DNA of 64,000 nucleotides from the NCBI GenBank assembly GCA_032358255.1, contig JAULBX010010988.1, positions 42,399 through 106,398 of the forward strand, in the 5' to 3' direction. The position numbers and the translations under genes were made by a program. Every line of letters begins with the position of its first letter. The first letter of the stretch is position 1. Shown here in pieces: positions 33,001 to 44,397 of this stretch. The notes under the pieces were generated by a model that did not search any database, was not told the origin of the DNA, and was given only the letters and a program-made list of their open reading frames with translations. This DNA is from Heterotrichella gracilis. Taxonomy: Eukaryota > Sar > Xanthophyceae > Tribonematales > Xanthonemataceae.

Positions 33001-36000
33001 GGGCTACCACGGGACCTCACTGACACCCTCGACACCCCAGAGTACCCAGATGATGAGGCACGCCTCCAGATCCCCGGGATCCCCCAAGCCCCCAGCCCTG
33101 AGCCCATCACTGGCTACGAGGACATCGAGGCCATGCTGCAGGCATTGGAGTCACCGGCGGCGCCACAGGGGCTGTTCCAGCAGCCACATCCCGCGCCCCA
33201 CATGCCCATCCGCGCTACCCCCGCACAGCCTGCGCCACTGCCCGCGCGGGGTCCCCGGGGCCCGCCACCTGGCTTCGCTGGGTGCAGCCTGTATGCGGTG
33301 CCACCTGAGGTCCTGGAGCAGTGCCTGCTGGCCAAGTCGCTGGGGATGGCTGGGTGTGGGATCAGTGGGGTTTCTAGGGTTTCTGGCAGTGGCCGGTCCA
33401 GCCAGTCCTGCCAGCTGGCAGCGCCTGGTGCAGTGGCGCTCCCCACTTGCTTCATCGGTGTGGAGGATATGGAGGTGGAGGAGGAGGGGAGGCCGGGCAG
33501 CGGTGGCAGCGGCCAGTCTACTCAGCTGTTGTCCAGGCGGGCGGCAGCGCTCAGGGGAGTGGTGCTGCCATCCGGATTCATATCTGTCAAGGAGGAAGAA
33601 GGGGAGGGGAGCCCGAGTGAGAGCCCCTGCTGGCTGTGGGGCGCCCCGCCTGCTGGGTGAGTCTGAAGCTGGAATTGCATCTACCAGCCCTGCTAGCCCT
33701 GCGCATGTAGGAATATGGATAAATAATCTATGTAAAATGAGTGGTTGCAATGTTATATATTGTGTATCACTAGCCCCTTGATGGCTCAGTAAAGTCGGCC
33801 TATTGGGGTCAAACTTGCTGGGCCAGAAGGGTCTAGCGCGCAATATAACCAAGGCAAATCCCTATTGCATTGTTATAAATTGTCTATGGCTAGCCCCTTG
33901 AATCAGTAAACATGGCCTGTTTTAATCAAACTTACTGGGCCAGAAGGGGCTAGCGCGCAATATCATATATTGTGTATCACGAGCCCCTTGATGGCTCAGT
34001 AAAGTCGGCCTGTTTTTATCAAACTTACTGGGCCAGAAGGGGCTAGTGCGTAAACTAACCTAATAAACCATAGCACATCTCTGTTGCACTGTTACAGTGT
34101 ATAATGATTATCATAGGTACATGTGTACATTCGATGCATGCATGTTGCCACGTGACTAACCCCACCTTGCTCACCTTCTTCTCCCCATTGATGTCCAGCC
34201 CTGTGCCAGCGTGTGGTGGGGAGGAGGCCAGCCCAGGGAGGGCATGCGCAGAGAGGAAGCCAACACCAGCTGAGGCTGCCAGAGCGCAGTGGCAAGAGCA
34301 GGAGCGCGTGAGGCTCAGCCTCCTGGCGATTGCAGCAGAGGACCCCGTCCGCAGGCAGGGCGGGTGCTGCATTTACCTGACATCGGCAGAGGAGGCGATC
34401 CTGGCGGAAGGTTCCGCGCGGCTGAGGGCCATGCTTCTGTACAGCAAGGTGAGGGGACGAAGTGAATACCTAGGCAGCCTGTTGTTGAACAGGCGCATGG
34501 GTGAAGAACAGAGGGCGATGCTGGTCTACAGCAAGGTGAGGGAACAAAGTAGGAAATCATGCAGGATTTCACGACCGCGTTCCCTTACCCTGTTGTGGAT
34601 CATCATCGAGCTTTCTTCTCAACCAACGCGCCTGTTCAACAGATTGCTATTTTGGGAACGAGGTCATGAAATTTTGCATGATTGGTGCTTTCTCACTGTG
34701 TCCCTTCTCAACCAATGCCCTCATACTAGAAATGGGGAGTATTTTTACCAACTCTCCCCATCTGATTGCCCCCAAATGAGGTTAATGTCCATATCTGTCA
34801 TACAGGACCTGATGTAAAATTACACCCTCATACAGGAGGTGAGTATGTTTTATTCTGTTTATTATTTCATTATTTTGAACTTTATGTTTCCCATTTCTCT
34901 GCAAGGTGTACGCAGCTTTGGAGGCCGGGGCAGGCGTGGCGTTGTACGACTATGACCGCTTGATCCGGGAGGGCATCATCGCCTGCGGCTCCTTTGGAGC
35001 GGTGCTCAAGGTGCAGGACCCTGACAGTGGAGCTGCCCTGGCCCTCAAGGTCAGCGTTGGGCTGATCCACAGGGACAACCTGCAGGCCCTGCAGGAGGCA
35101 AACTACCTGCCCCAGGCTGGAGACCTGAAGGACATGGTACGTGCTCACAGTGGATTAAAGCTTGCAGCCATTTGCAGCCATTGGTGTAGGACATATATCA
35201 ATAGGATCCCACATGTGAGTGGACTGGTTCAGCGTTCAGATCTTCAGCGGAGGTATGCACCTCATGTCCTGCAAGGCTGTGCCGGTTGATATGCCCTGTG
35301 CTGACCTAGAGGGCCAGTGCTGGTCCTTGTGGTCAGTGCTGGCCCTCAAGGTCTGCGTGGGGCTCATCCACAGGGACAACCTGCAGGCCATGCAGGCGGC
35401 AAACTACCTCCCCCGCCCGCAAGACCTCAACGACATGGTACGCATAGTGTCCTTAAATATAATTAGAAAAATCAAACAAAGATTTACGCAACCTGTCCTT
35501 GAACAGGCGCGTTGGTTAAGGAAGAGGAGATGTTTCAAAGTAAGTAAAGCTTGCAAGCAGCGGCAGCATGCGTAGCATGTGCTTGAGATTGCCGGCGGGT
35601 GTGTGTACCTCATGTCCTGCAAGGCATGCAGGCTGTGCCGGTCGACATGCCCTGCGCTGATCTTGAGGTCCAGCGCTGGTCCTCAAGGTCAGTGCTGGGC
35701 ACGACAGCAGGCACAGCCTCCAGGCCATGCATGACATGAGGTACATACCCTCCCCATCAAAGATCTCAAGCACATGCTAAGCGCACTGCTGCCGCGTGCA
35801 GGCACTTGCAACGCTACTTGCAGAATGGCACCACTGCTTGTACTGCATCATATATTTAAAGCAAAATTTAGTTTTGAAAATTAAAATTTCAAAACTTTAA
35901 AATTATGTTGAACATCATCATGAAAAGCTACTCGATGGTGCTGTCGTCCTGGGGTGCAGGTAATCAGAGGGTGAGCTAGGTGAGAGAGTAAACCCTAAAC

Positions 36001-37771
36001 CCTGAACCCTCCCACCTTCTACTGACCTGCTCCCAGGGGGACGAAACCATCCAGGAGCTGTTCCTGATGATGTTTAAAACCCTCAACCCTAAACCCTCTC
36101 ACCTTTTACTTACCTGCTCCCAGGACGCCAGCACCATCGAGGAGGTGTTCACCATGTTGTTTTGTGGCGGGAAGTACGTCATGAAGTGCGTGGGGGTGGC
36201 AGTGGTTGGCAACCGCTGGGTTGGAATCATGATGCGGCAGGCAGAGGGGGACCTGGACACCGCAATCAGGTATAATATAGACTTGAAAAAAGGCATGATT
36301 GTATTGCATTATCTAGGTGAGTTGCTTATTATCATTACTTTTTAATCATGATGGAGCAGGCAGATGCCAGGGACCAGGGACCAGGCAATCAGGTACCGTT
36401 GCCATGTCACCTGCATTTGGTGATGTACTTAACAGTTTGGTAATCGTGATTGGATTATAGCATACACTTGATTGAATTGTCCTCACATGTGGTTGGTTAG
36501 TAGCAGAATGAGATACATAGTCACAAGTTGGCAATACTCCGCACGCTACATAGCTTTACCTGCTGTTCTGTCCCAGCAATTGGCGCTACACAGACTCTGT
36601 TGAACTGATGTCTGACTAATGTGATAAGAGCTCAGTGTTTAAAATGAGACATGCGGTTCAAGTGGATGATGTGTATCTGGGTAGAGATAAATGCATTTGG
36701 TGTTTTTACTCATGTGCACACCATGACTGAATAAAGACAGCGCAAGCAAAGCTGTTCCCTGTATTGCATCCCTTCTGGAGTGCACACACATGCTGCTGTT
36801 AACTGCCCCTTGCGCCCCCTTTGCAGGTCCTACCTGGTGACTGACGCTCACAACCGCACCTATCTGCCCCCCGTCAAGGCGCTGCAGTATGGAATGGAGA
36901 TGGCGCAGGGCCTGGCAGACCTCCACGCCCTGGGGTTTGTGCACGGCGACGCCAAGCCCTCCAACATCCTGCAGGTTGATGGGAGGATGATGATTGCGGA
37001 CCTGGGGGGTGCAAAGGTGCTCACCAGCGAGGGGGCAGCGATTGAAGTGTACGTGGGAGCCATGCGCATTTGGTGCATGTGCCTCTGTGTATGTTTCCTA
37101 TGCTGTGTGCATCAGGCAATAGTTCATGAGATGCACATGCGCAGCCATTTGCGCAGCACATTTTTGGTGCATCCATGTGCTCTACAGCTGTGCATCCATG
37201 CATGCAAGATACACATCAATAGGCACCTTATGTACTTGCTGAACGCAGATGTGCACATCATTGTGCGCTGTATCCATTTGCCTGCAAGTAGCGTAAGGGT
37301 AACTTGATTGCATGCAGTGTCAATCACCACCCCATGCACATGTAGCACATACGCCACTGATCATGTTCCAGAATCTGACCTCCCCTTTGCCCATCATGCA
37401 GGCACACCCCGCTGTACGCCCCGCCGGAAATCACCCGCGTCAGGGGCTCCAGCATCTGGACACCAGCGGGTGATGTCTGGTCCGCTGGAATCATCCTTTT
37501 TGAACTTGCCACGGGGCACAGGCCCTTCGACGCGGTGGGACAGGTGGTAATTTCTGAGGCTGTGGAGGAGGGCTGCTTGGGTGATGTCACCAAGGTGGTT
37601 GTGGACCAGCTGTGGCTCGAGGACGAGTGGTTGACCCAGCATTGGCGCCAGCTGGTCATGTGGTGCCTGCACCAGGACCCGGAGGCAAGGCCCAGCATGG
37701 CGCAAGTGCGGGAGCGGCTGAGGCGAATGGGCCAGCAGTACCTGCAGGGCGCAGCAGGCCTGTTGATGTAG
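30096..37771 (+). CDS. Divergent protein kinase with long basic and Pro-rich N-terminus (kinase family copy 1)
   Basis: Ten exons join in phase to about 1114 aa: 30096-30170, 30387-30796, 31404-31597, 31859-32123, 32475-33656, 34199-34448, 34906-35136, 36124-36269, 36827-37048 and 37402-37771. The kinase domain is C-terminal: glycine loop ACGSFGAVLKV with ALKV lysine; catalytic loop FVHGDAKPSNIL (HGD for HRD); ADLGGAKV (DLG for DFG); activation segment YAPPEIT; DVWSAGIILFELATGHRPF; and a terminal RPSMAQVRERL helix. Exons 3-4 carry about six basic motifs (SLKRKA, CKRRNG, QKRRTQ, RKRRTQ, RKRRSA), probable nuclear-localisation signals. Exon 5 is Ala/Pro-rich with two DDILEMLEALE / YEDIEAMLQALE helices. 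The target and pathway are unknown. It shares exon layout with the two downstream kinase genes. Confidence 0.75.
30897..31160. repeat. Foldback plus direct repeat in kinase-1 intron 2
   Basis: CCAAGTTTCAGTGCAGGTAC and GTGGCACAAAGCAGCGCTGG (30898-30944) occur inverted at about 31026-31075 (CCCGCACTGAAACTTGG, then CCAGCACTGCATTGTGCCAC). The GTGGCACAAAGCAG...CTTGCCCTATGCG block is also repeated directly at about 31081-31150. The element could fold into a long stem and may be a small non-autonomous transposon remnant. Confidence 0.7.
33745..34055 (+). repeat. Three-copy ~100-bp minisatellite in a kinase-1 intron
   Basis: Units begin with TATATTGTGTATCACTAGCC and contain CCTTGATGGCTCAGTAAAGT, CAAACTTACTGGGCCAGAAG and GGGCTAGCGCGCAATA. 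They are found at about 33752, 33868 and 33962. The CTAGCCCCTT near each unit start pairs with AAGGGGCTAG near its end, so each unit can form a hairpin. It lies between coding exons 32475-33656 and 34199-34448. Confidence 0.85.
34490..34555 (+). repeat. Donor-side echo of exon 34199-34448
   Basis: The exon end AGGGCCATGCTTCTGTACAG-CAAGGTGAGGGGACGAAGT recurs at about 34512-34551 as AGGGCGATGCTGGTCTACAG-CAAGGTGAGGGAACAAAGT, with the donor intact. Confidence 0.85.
35225..35720 (+). repeat. Echoes of kinase-1 N-lobe exon
   Basis: The second half of exon 34906-35136 (GGCCCTCAAGGTC, then CACAGGGACAACCTGCAGGC, ending GACATGGTAC) recurs at about 35340-35440 with its donor. A preceding GTATGCACCTCATGTCCTGC segment is itself repeated near 35599-35625, and further decayed pieces extend to about 35720. 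Confidence 0.8.
36030..36080 (+). repeat. Acceptor-side echo of exon 36124-36269
   Basis: CTGCTCCCAGGGGGACGAAA followed by CCATCCAGGAGCTGTTCCTG (36029-36068) resembles the real exon start CTGCTCCCAGGACGCCAGCA followed by CCATCGAGGAGGTGTTCACC. AACCCTAAACCCT tracts flank both copies. Confidence 0.75.
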
Positions 37772-38677
37772 AGAGGACTGCCACCGGGTATCACTACATA
37801 TAGTGTTGCCATCTTCTTTATTTTATTGCCCCAATGTATAGTACAGTGTCCGGCAGTAGTATGCTGCGGGACAAAACGTATGATGGTACATGATGATACG
37901 ACGTTTCCCATGCCCAACACCTTCAGACCCAGTCGCCATTGCGCCGCTTAGTTTATATGGTTGTGATCTTTTGCCTGTGTGTGCCTCGTGCCATGCACGG
38001 ACTACCCAGCTGGCCCACAGTGCTAGATGTCACCATATTACAGTTTGTCCTAAATAGTATTCAAATGTTGGCCTTTTTCTGACTATCTGGCTGGATGGCT
38101 GTATCGATGAAGGGCAGGCAACTTTAGTGTATTTACATGTTGCCTATTCTGATGTGACGTTATATTGCCCCTTCCATTTTGTGCTCTGCTATAACCTATT
38201 TGACAGAGGATACAAATATGAATCAACGCATCATGGGTAGGGAAGTGTACATACCTGGTTTCAACCAGTACTTGACAGATTAGATCAGAATCTGACATAA
38301 GTGCTTTCCCCGCTGATGACGTGCGGGACGGAAGTGTTTTCCTCCTAACCATTTTCCTGTGAAATCTTTCCCTGCAATTGCAGTTGACAACAAGCTCGAG
38401 GGTCCAAACCCATGCCATCCTTGTACATGTAAGTGGTGGCAGAGGCTGGTGCTGTAACGCTACAGAAATATTGACCATTGGTCTTGCAATATTTGCAATT
38501 AGATCATGTTACAGCATGTGTACGCCACTCAATGCATGTTCCCACCATGTGCAGAGGTAGCATAATTAGCAAGGTATGCCAATGACTCATCATCGGAAGC
38601 TGGACATTGCACATTTGGTGTATTTATGTGTGCATCGGTGCAACCATGTGCGTAGCACATGCCCGGTGCATTTATGC

Positions 38678-38720
38678 AGGGGTATACTGATAATACTAGT
38701 TGTATTATTAGTATACCCCT
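38678..38720. repeat. 43-bp hairpin-forming inverted repeat
   Basis: Arms AGGGGTATACTGATAATAC and GTATTATTAGTATACCCCT are complementary over 19 bases with one mismatch, around a 5-base TAGTT loop. No coding sequence is near. It could be a miniature transposon end pair, a small structured RNA or chance in AT-rich DNA. Confidence 0.8.
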
Positions 38721-38969
38721 GATCCATGTATATATATTACTCCATGTACGCATCACGTGCTCTATTTATCCATGCGATGGCAGGCATAAAGTACATATAT
38801 ATGGGCACCTATGGGCACCATGGGTACTTCCTGCATCCACATGTGCACATTGCGCGCTGTGTACCCATGCGCTTGGAAGGAGCCTAACTGCGTTCATTGC
38901 ATGCATGCTGTCCATCACCACCCATGCGCATACGCCATTGAGCATGCATTTTACCTCCCCATCAACCAT

Positions 38970-40200
38970 CAAACAGGTGCACCCCCTGTATGCCCCACCG
39001 GAAATCATTTGGCACCACAAGAAGAGAAGACTGCAGATGATCACCAGCAGGTGTTGTTTGATGGATCACAAAAACTACGCATCCGGTGGCCCAGACGTTA
39101 CCTGCTGAGGTCCAAATGGGCTACCTCTTCTTGTGGGTGACTTCCGGTGGGGTTCTGCCTGGACGATGGTCAATGTAGAGGTCAGAAACATGCCCAGTAG
39201 CGTATGCGCATGGGTGGTGATTCACAACATGCGTGCAATCAGGCTACTTGCCAACATTTGCACGAACAGGATATCCCCACGGGGTGCACACCCTTCAAAC
39301 AGATGAGGTAGATGAGACGATCTTTCTCCAAGGCTGTGCAAGAGGGCAGCTTGGATGAGGTGAGCATGACAAGCTGCCCCCACTGCTAGCTCAGCCATTC
39401 CTCCCCTAGCCACAGCTAGTTAACCAACGTTCACAGCTGTGGACCAGCTGTGGCTCGAGGATGAGTGGCTGAGCCAGCAGTGGTGGCGCCTTGTTAAGTG
39501 CTGCCTGCACCCCGGGGGCCAATCCCAATATGGAACACGTGCGGGAGCGGCTGAGGAGGATGGGCCAGCGGTACCTGCAGTGCGCAGCAGGGTTGTTGAT
39601 GCAAGTTATAACAGTCCCAGCGTCCCAGCGCATGTAAGCTTTCACAGCAATCGCAATCATGAATTGCCACGATATGTGAGCCAGAAAAGGACATAGACAG
39701 CACAAGCATGCTTTGTTCCCTGTATTTCCTCACCTTTGGAGTGCATTAGCTGCAGCTAACAGCCCCTTGTGGCCCACTTGCAGGTCCCACCTGGTGACCG
39801 ATGTCGAGGACCGCGTGCGCCTTAGCCAAGCCCTGCGCCGTCTCCATGCCATCCTTCAGTGTGTTCAAGGGAGGTAGGCAGGTGACCTGGTGACCGATGT
39901 CCAGGACCGCACCTACCTGCTTCCCTCAAGGCACTCAAATATGGCATGGAGTACATGGAGATGGCGCAGGGCTTGGCAGACCTCCACTCCATGGAGTGTG
40001 TGCATGGCAACCAGCTGTGGCTGGAAGAGCCATTGCCTACCCAGCAGTGGCGGCAGCTTTGTCATGTGCTGCCTGCACCTGGATCGGGAGGCAAGGTCCA
40101 GCATGCTGCCCCACCCGTTGGGGTTGTTATGATTATTGCAGCTGCTGCCCAATCCGCCTTAGCTTCTCCCGCACTTGTTCCATGCGCATGCTAACCCTTC
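38970..40200 (+). pseudogene. Rearranged kinase pseudogene (fragments of kinase copy 1)
   Basis: Pieces homologous to kinase 1 lie out of order. 38976-39012 matches the HTPLYAPPEI exon start. 39436-39605 matches the terminal VDQLWLEDEWLTQHWRQLV region with a frameshift near 39510. 39781-39830 and 39885-40010 match the SYLVTD...MAQGLADLH exon, the first piece being a further short duplicate. At 40010 the catalytic loop (CVHGN) is fused directly to QLWLEEPLPTQQWRQL, deleting the activation segment. No open frame could encode a complete kinase. Confidence 0.8.
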
Positions 40201-42124
40201 AAAGCTGCGCATGGAGCAAAAGAACAAGAGAGGCTGAGGCTGATGGTAGAGCAGCTGCGATAGTCACAACTACCCTAACGCATGTGTAGTTCACAGCAAC
40301 ACTGCACACATATCCTACCAGGACTACCAGGACTGGGCCAGGCGTACACAAACTGGCCTGCACTGTCCTTCAGGTAATGGCACTGCATTACCAGCTATAC
40401 CGCTACCAGCAGGACAGTGCAGGCATGTTCATGTAGAAGCGGCAGTCCTGATACTGAAGTGAGTGCTGTGTAGACGTCACACCAACATGCGCTGCTTGGA
40501 ATAAGCAGGCACAGCATTGCAACTATTGCAACCCAATACCACCATGCAAGTTGCACGAGTCTGGGTCAGACCAGTGGCTGTTCCAACTATTCCAGCATGG
40601 GCAATAGCTGCTACTTACAAGGTAGCCTCTCGAGGTTAGGTAGCCTGGAGGTGCTCACTCATATTCATGGATCTGCATGGTTGGCCTAGCATGCTTAGCA
40701 ACTACGTTAGCTGGTTCCTCAATGGTTTTGAACAAGGGTATTGCATGCAAAGTGTAAAAGCAAGCAGTGTACTACACCCGTCCTTGATATGTCCCTGGAT
40801 ATGTCCTCCTATCATTATCTTTCGGGCGTTCTCAGAAGCTGTTTTCTGTGGACGTTAACCTGTCTACGAAGTTTTGCTTTTTGGTTGGCTACTCAAGCTT
40901 TTAGGCTTTCAAGGCCCTTGGCCCTTGGCAGGTCGGACCCCACTATAGCGATTGGTAAAACTGAAGAAGAACGTGGTTGGTTTGATATTGTTGATGGCGG
41001 GAACCCAAAGTGCCCACGAACGAGGGCCGTTGAAAGTGGTCTCTCGAGATCTCAAATCCCTCACTGAGAGCCTCAGACACCCAACTGGTAGATACTGCCT
41101 CTTCAGGTAGCAAAGCAAGGGTGTGGCAAATTCTACAGGTACTTTGAACGAGAATTTCACAGGGGTTCCAGTTATTCCAGCTGGTCTGATCAGCGCCACT
41201 ATCTCTAAAGCACGAGAGCTCCTCTTCAAGAGCAGTGCTTATGACTACAGGCCCACCTTGCCAAACTATCCACCTGCTGAAGAGACAACCTTGCCAGAGT
41301 ACCCACCTGCTGAAGAGACAACCTTGATGGTCTATGTCGTCACTGACTGTCCCAAGCCTGGTACGTACACACGGTAGGTCTAGACTAAGTACATCTGCCC
41401 AAACTCAGATTGGGGTGGTGCCAGTTTAACGTGTTTGCGTCTACAGGTGTTTGCAAACTGGCATCGCATAAGCTTGGGTGCTTCAGGTGTTTTTAAAGGT
41501 GCTTTGGTACCCGCCTCGGGCCACTTGCTGTCCCTTGTAGCCCATGGCTGGCTGTCCTGCCTCGTGAGGTGAACCCGTTCTGCAGCAGTGGTGTCACGGC
41601 GTGGCCTGGCTATTTAGGCTATTCAAGATTTTGAATACCGTGGCTACCATAAAAGGTGACATTGATTAGCATTGCTTCACACATGCACCTGCTGACTGTA
41701 CTTGCTTGGAAACCACATAACCACATACAACGCTGCCCAGGGGTCTGTCTGCCCTTTCTGGTCCATAACTGGTCCTGCTCAAGCAACTAAAGCAATGCAC
41801 CTGCAGGCCAGAGCACCCCCCGGGGCCTACACTTCTGCGCAGCATGCTGCCAGCCAGAAAGCACATGGAGGCTGCCTACAGACCTCCTGCATCTCCAGGA
41901 GTGCACAGGCAGCGCAAGGTCTGAATTGTGTGGCATGGCTATGGTGTATTTGAAACCCATGCACCATTGTAAACCACGTACAACGCTGCAAACATCTGGG
42001 ACATGGATGTACATAAAATTTCGCATTCCCTACATGGGCCAGGTGTGATCTAGTGTTCTAGTGTTGAGACGTGCGGCCATTTAGGCACCCTAAGTAACCC
42101 ATTGGACGTCCATAAGCAGATCTT

Positions 42125-42235
42125 CTGCGGCTTGACATTGTCAACCACAAACTGCATGGTGTGCAAGGCCTTGATTGAACCAGGGCAAGCACGGTATGGA
42201 GCTTGTGGTTGGCAATGTCAAGCTGTCCAATATCT
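42125..42235. pseudogene. Inverted pair of kinase catalytic-loop fragments
   Basis: On the plus strand at about 42188-42235, GGTATGGAGCTTGTGGTTGG-CAATGTCAAGCTGTCCAATATC resembles the kinase-1 catalytic-loop coding region (LGFVHGDAKPSNI). The same sequence lies head-to-head on the minus strand at about 42131-42168 (CTTGACATTGTCAACCACAA). A third, weaker copy of the flank occurs near 42320-42350. Confidence 0.6.
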
Positions 42236-42879
42236 GCATATGGAAGAGTAGGGGTCACGGTGTCCCAGGTCTGCCCACCACTATCTTTTTCCATGCGCAT
42301 GTTGATAGCCGTGGTCTTGCTATGGACAAACTGCATGGCATGCAGGCCAGTCAGGGCCTGGGTCCCAGCTCACAATTCCACCTGTGCAGTTAGTGCAGCA
42401 AGATTAGCATCGGTGGCCACAGATCATGTGCACTCGGGATTTCATTATGGGTTGACTCGGAATTTTGACCTGCTTGCTTGCGTGCATGAAAGCTGATGCT
42501 GGTCGTCATGGTTCAAAGCAAATATTGCCTAAACCTTGGCATATTCGCACAACAGCGCACTGCATGGTCTACATGGTCCACATTATCCACATGCATGTGC
42601 CATTAGAAGGATGATTTGCAAATGATTTAAATGATTTGCCCAACACCAAAACTCAGCTTATAGCATTATAATTTTGCCCGCAGCAATAGTCGCGGGTCCC
42701 CCACGAGTTGAATTAAATGGTTTAGCAACTAAATTCTGTGTTGTGTAGGCTGCGCACCTGGGCATGCTAGGCATGCCTCAGCCTGACCCGTACTTTGTCC
42801 ATGCTCGACCACTCTCAGGACCCTAGGGACCCTGATCAAGGCACAGCATGACAAGCTGATACTGGGCAGCTGTAGAGGC

Positions 42880-42960
42880 TGACCACCAGCTGTGGCTTGG
42901 CAACTGCTTGTTTGCTGTCGCCTTGATCAGAATCCCAAGGAGCGGCCAAGCACACACCCA
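42880..42960 (+). pseudogene. Kinase C-terminal fragment
   Basis: CCACCAGCTGTGGCTTGGCA followed by a region reading CRLDQNPKERPS resembles kinase-1 DQLWLED...CLHQDPEARPS with an internal deletion and a frame change. It is isolated from other exons. Confidence 0.6.
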
Positions 42961-43119
42961 TGCACATGGCGTGCTCTGCCACCACCATTACCACCAATTG
43001 CACCCCTTGTCTGCCCCCCTCCTGGCACCTTTCTGCGTGGTCTGCCCCCCTTCAAAACCCTACACCCCCTTGTCCTGACCCCTCCCCCCTGTGTTCCCAC
43101 ATGGAGCAGGTGTGGTGCA

Positions 43120-43205
43120 GGTTGAGGCATGTGGGCTGTGGGCCTCATCCTCTAGGAGATGGTGAATGCTGTGAAGGATGCTCTGGAAGAGCAGCCTGCA
43201 GGTTT
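43120..43205 (+). pseudogene. Fragment of a copy-2/3-type kinase C-lobe
   Basis: The translation MWAVGLIL-stop-EMVNAVKDALEEQP aligns with MWCVGLMLEQILEGALEEQP of the kinase at 49466-49531. The in-frame TAG (around 43154) marks it as a relic. It shows that both kinase subtypes have left debris here. Confidence 0.65.
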
Positions 43206-43849
43206 GTCACCATGGCTGGAACAATGTACAGGTGCGACAATATACAGGTGAGACAACATACGTAGTGGGTACCCTATAGGGGATGAAGTGGGGACAATGC
43301 ACTGGGGAGAATTATGAAAACGAAGTGGCTGAATTGTCCATATAGTATACATGGGCAAAAGTAGTTATTAATTAACGGTGTCAGCCTGTGTGACCTATGT
43401 GACCTGCATGGCAACCTTAGCAACCCCTGGTGTACCAGGTGCTTCTGTGGCGGTCATTGCGGCACTGCAGAAGCGCTGGTGGTCTTGCATATGCTCCTGA
43501 TATACATGTAAGTACCAGGACCATGCGTTATGATTTTACAGGTGTATGCTATGGTGAACATCTGTGCAATGTGATCCACTCGCTGTGCACCTAATTAGCA
43601 TGGACCCTGTGTATTCTGTTCACAAGTCGATCTTAACTACCATAACACATGGTGTATGTTTAGTATCTTAAGGTGTACATGGTGACAGGATCCACAGGGT
43701 CCATGGTATCCAGGTTCACAGTGAGTGGATCACAATGCACACGCTACACACGTGCAGCAGTGGGTTGAAAGAGTTGAACAGGTTGAAGTAGTAGAACATG
43801 TGGACTTGGCTGAAATTAGTGACACAGTTGATGCCATGCCAGACGTCAT

Positions 43850-44150
43850 TAACGTCATGCACATACCCAGCTGAGGGTAATTCGAGGGTAATATTCTGAA
43901 GAGGGTGTGCGTACTTCATGTGTTGTACAGTCTAATAGTCTTAAGACTATTAGACTGTACAACACATGATTTTCAGTACAGGCATACCGGCAGTACAGCA
44001 CATATGTGCACGCATATTCCATATCCTCATGGGTGAAATACTGGTGAGGATATGGCATATGCATACCCAATGTGCTGCAATGTCTTATTGTTGCCCTCAT
44101 CAGTATATCCCCCATAAGCTACCCTCAGCTGGGTACGTGCATGATGCCAG
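43850..44150. mobile_element. Nested foldback element with a perfect 54-bp palindrome
   Basis: A perfect palindrome runs from 43916 to 43969, centred on TTAA with no spacer. Outer arms TCATGCACATACCCAGCTGA (43855) and TCAGCTGGGTACGTGCATGA (about 44125-44145) are inverted copies of each other. Inner arms around 44005-44030 and 44043-44068 (ATTCCATATCCTCA / TGAGGATATGG) are also inverted. No transposase is present. It resembles a foldback or MITE-type element, but no terminal target-site duplication was identified. Confidence 0.6.
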
Positions 44151-44397
44151 GTATGTGTAGGATGTGCCAAGAGTTATCAAAGGGGTACAATGCATGTGAC
44201 TCCAGGTACCCCATGTGAGGGCACTTGAGGTAATTGAGGCATCTTGACCCTCATGTACCTGATGGGTGTAATGAGTGTGCGCACGCAGGGCCCAGCTTCT
44301 ATCGATATCGCCTAGTCATGGCTGACTAACCCGTGGTGCAAGCGTGCGCAGTTCGAACTCCCTGCAGACCTGCTCCGATTGCCAAATCATTTGGCAA

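Larger units (their letters stand above)
37772..44397. other. Intergenic tract between kinase copies 1 and 2: decayed kinase pieces and foldbacks
   Basis: Outside the listed pseudogene fragments and inverted repeats I see no intact gene. The tract is rich in ATGCATG and ATGTGCA motifs. An 84-codon open frame at 41123-41377 has an internal repeat (PPAEETTLPEYPPAEETTL) and weakly recalls the ILPSYPSIEATP segment of kinase 1; it may be another relic. Confidence 0.5.

Noticed and set aside
32625-33852. Minus-strand frames opposite kinase-1 exon 5
   Set aside because: Shadow of a real Pro/Ala-rich exon that joins in phase on the plus strand.
41123-41377. 84-codon frame with PPAEETTL repeats as a real gene
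   Set aside because: It starts at a weak ATG, has only a faint resemblance to kinase 1 and lies in a tract of kinase relics.
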